Of a DNA stretch of 5,707 nt, positions 5,161 through 5,707 are shown in pieces (position 1 is the stretch's first letter; the number at the start of each line of letters is the position of its first letter). Position numbers and translations under genes: made by a program. A model generated the notes under the pieces. That model was not told the origin of the DNA, ran no database searches, and saw only the letters and a list, made by a program, of their open reading frames with translations. This stretch comes from Paludibacteraceae bacterium (GTDB taxonomy: Bacteria > Bacteroidota > Bacteroidia > Bacteroidales > Paludibacteraceae): the NCBI GenBank assembly GCA_018055865.1, contig JAGPGR010000135.1, positions 1 to 5,707 of the forward strand, written 5' to 3'.

Positions 5161-5186
5161 AATCATAAAAAATAATCATAAAAAAT
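5161..5186 (+). repeat. Perfect 13-bp tandem repeat, two copies, in the 5' UTR
   Basis: AATCATAAAAAAT occurs twice head to tail (5161-5173 and 5174-5186) with no mismatch. It lies between the candidate -7 element and the ATG at 5197, so copy-number change would alter leader length. Confidence 0.8.
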
Positions 5187-5196
5187 CAAAAGTCAT

Positions 5197-5705
5197 ATGT
5201 CATCATCAGTAAAACTTTATTCACTGGATTTCGCCAATGTTAAAACTTATTTGTTTGCGGCAATTTTTATTGTCGGAAACTTACTGCTTCCGCAATTGGT
5301 ACATCAGATTCCACAAGGAGGACTTATCTTTTTGCCCATCTACTTCTTTACGATGATTGCAGCCTACAAATATGGCATACGCGTAGGTTTGCTTACAGCA
5401 GTTTTATCACCACTGATTAATAGTCTGCTCTTCGGTATGCCTCCTGCGGCTGTGTTACCCATTATTTTGATTAAATCCGTGTTCCTGGCAGTAGCTGCTG
5501 CTATGGCTGCAAAGCATTTCGGTAAAGTAAGCATTTTCGGAATTTTATTAGCTGTTCTGGCATACCAGATAGTAGGAATGGGTGCCGAATGGGCTATGAC
5601 ACAAAGTTTTGCAGCTGCTTTTCAGGACATCCGAATCGGTTATCCGGGCATACTCTTGCAGGTAGCTGGTGGATTTTGGTGCTCAAAGCATTGGAAAAGG
5701 TATAA
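5197..5705 (+). pseudogene. ECF transporter S-component-like membrane protein, apparently frameshifted near its 3' end
   Basis: From the ATG at 5197 the frame stays open to the window end (170 codons). The product is a hydrophobic protein with about six helices: roughly 17-36, 42-57, 60-79, 84-105, 111-130 and 148-160. It contains IPQGGLIFLPIYF, AAYKYGIRVGLLTA, SPLINSLLFGMPP and GAEWAM, resembling the roughly 170-residue Bacteroidales ECF S-component family as I remember it. S components bind a vitamin or similar small substrate and work with EcfT/EcfA energising subunits, none of which is in this window; the substrate is unknown. After Phe160 the frame gives an unlikely polar end, WCSKHWKRYK, running past the edge. 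Shifting back one base at the T-run 5674-5677 gives LVLKALEKV and a TAA at 5703-5705, a natural end at 169 residues. One missing T by mutation or sequencing error explains this. If no shift is real, the gene simply runs off the window. Confidence 0.6.
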
Positions 5706-5707
5706 AT

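Noticed and set aside
5674..5680. Programmed -1 frameshift in the S-component-like gene
   Set aside because: The site lacks an X XXY YYZ heptamer and there is no room for a downstream stimulatory structure before the stop; a lost T is simpler.

Overview
The window reads as ordinary chromosomal DNA from a Bacteroidetes bacterium, most likely order Bacteroidales. The reasons are TAnnTTTG-type -7 promoter elements ahead of most genes, AT-rich spacers with few Shine-Dalgarno sequences, a lipoprotein-type LptC, a Bacteroidales-like outer-membrane protein beginning NSPYTRFGYGEISD after its signal peptide, and a TatA/TatC pair without TatB. The genus cannot be fixed from the sequence alone. All supported genes are on the + strand.

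Layout. Bases 1-81 are the last 26 codons of an upstream gene, probably an AMP-forming long-chain acyl-CoA synthetase. Two very small paralogous lipoprotein genes follow (227-409 and 643-831), each with its own promoter-like element and a hairpin terminator. hisG (966-1817) encodes the long form of ATP phosphoribosyltransferase and stands alone, with no other histidine genes beside it. An apparent two-gene unit follows: an outer-membrane beta-barrel protein (1986-3236) and lptC (about 3246-3809), separated by a few bases. A second unit is tatA-tatC (3946-4131 and 4166-5047), a minimal twin-arginine translocase. The window closes with a membrane protein resembling an ECF-transporter substrate-binding (S) component (from 5197). 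Its reading frame appears to be broken by a one-base loss about 30 bases before the window end.

How the genes fit together. Apart from hisG and the acyl-CoA synthetase tail, the content concerns the cell envelope: small lipoproteins, an outer-membrane protein coupled to LPS export (LptC), the Tat exporter and a membrane uptake protein. These look like adjacent but separately promoted units. I see no mobile element, CRISPR array, tRNA or rRNA, and no convincing new multi-gene system.

The points most worth a second look are the tandem small lipoproteins with Asp-Ser repeats, the apparent frameshift in the last gene, the substitution in TatC at the position of E. coli Glu15, and a hairpin directly upstream of the outer-membrane protein start codon. 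No gene-free stretch exceeds 300 bases; the longest is 410-642.
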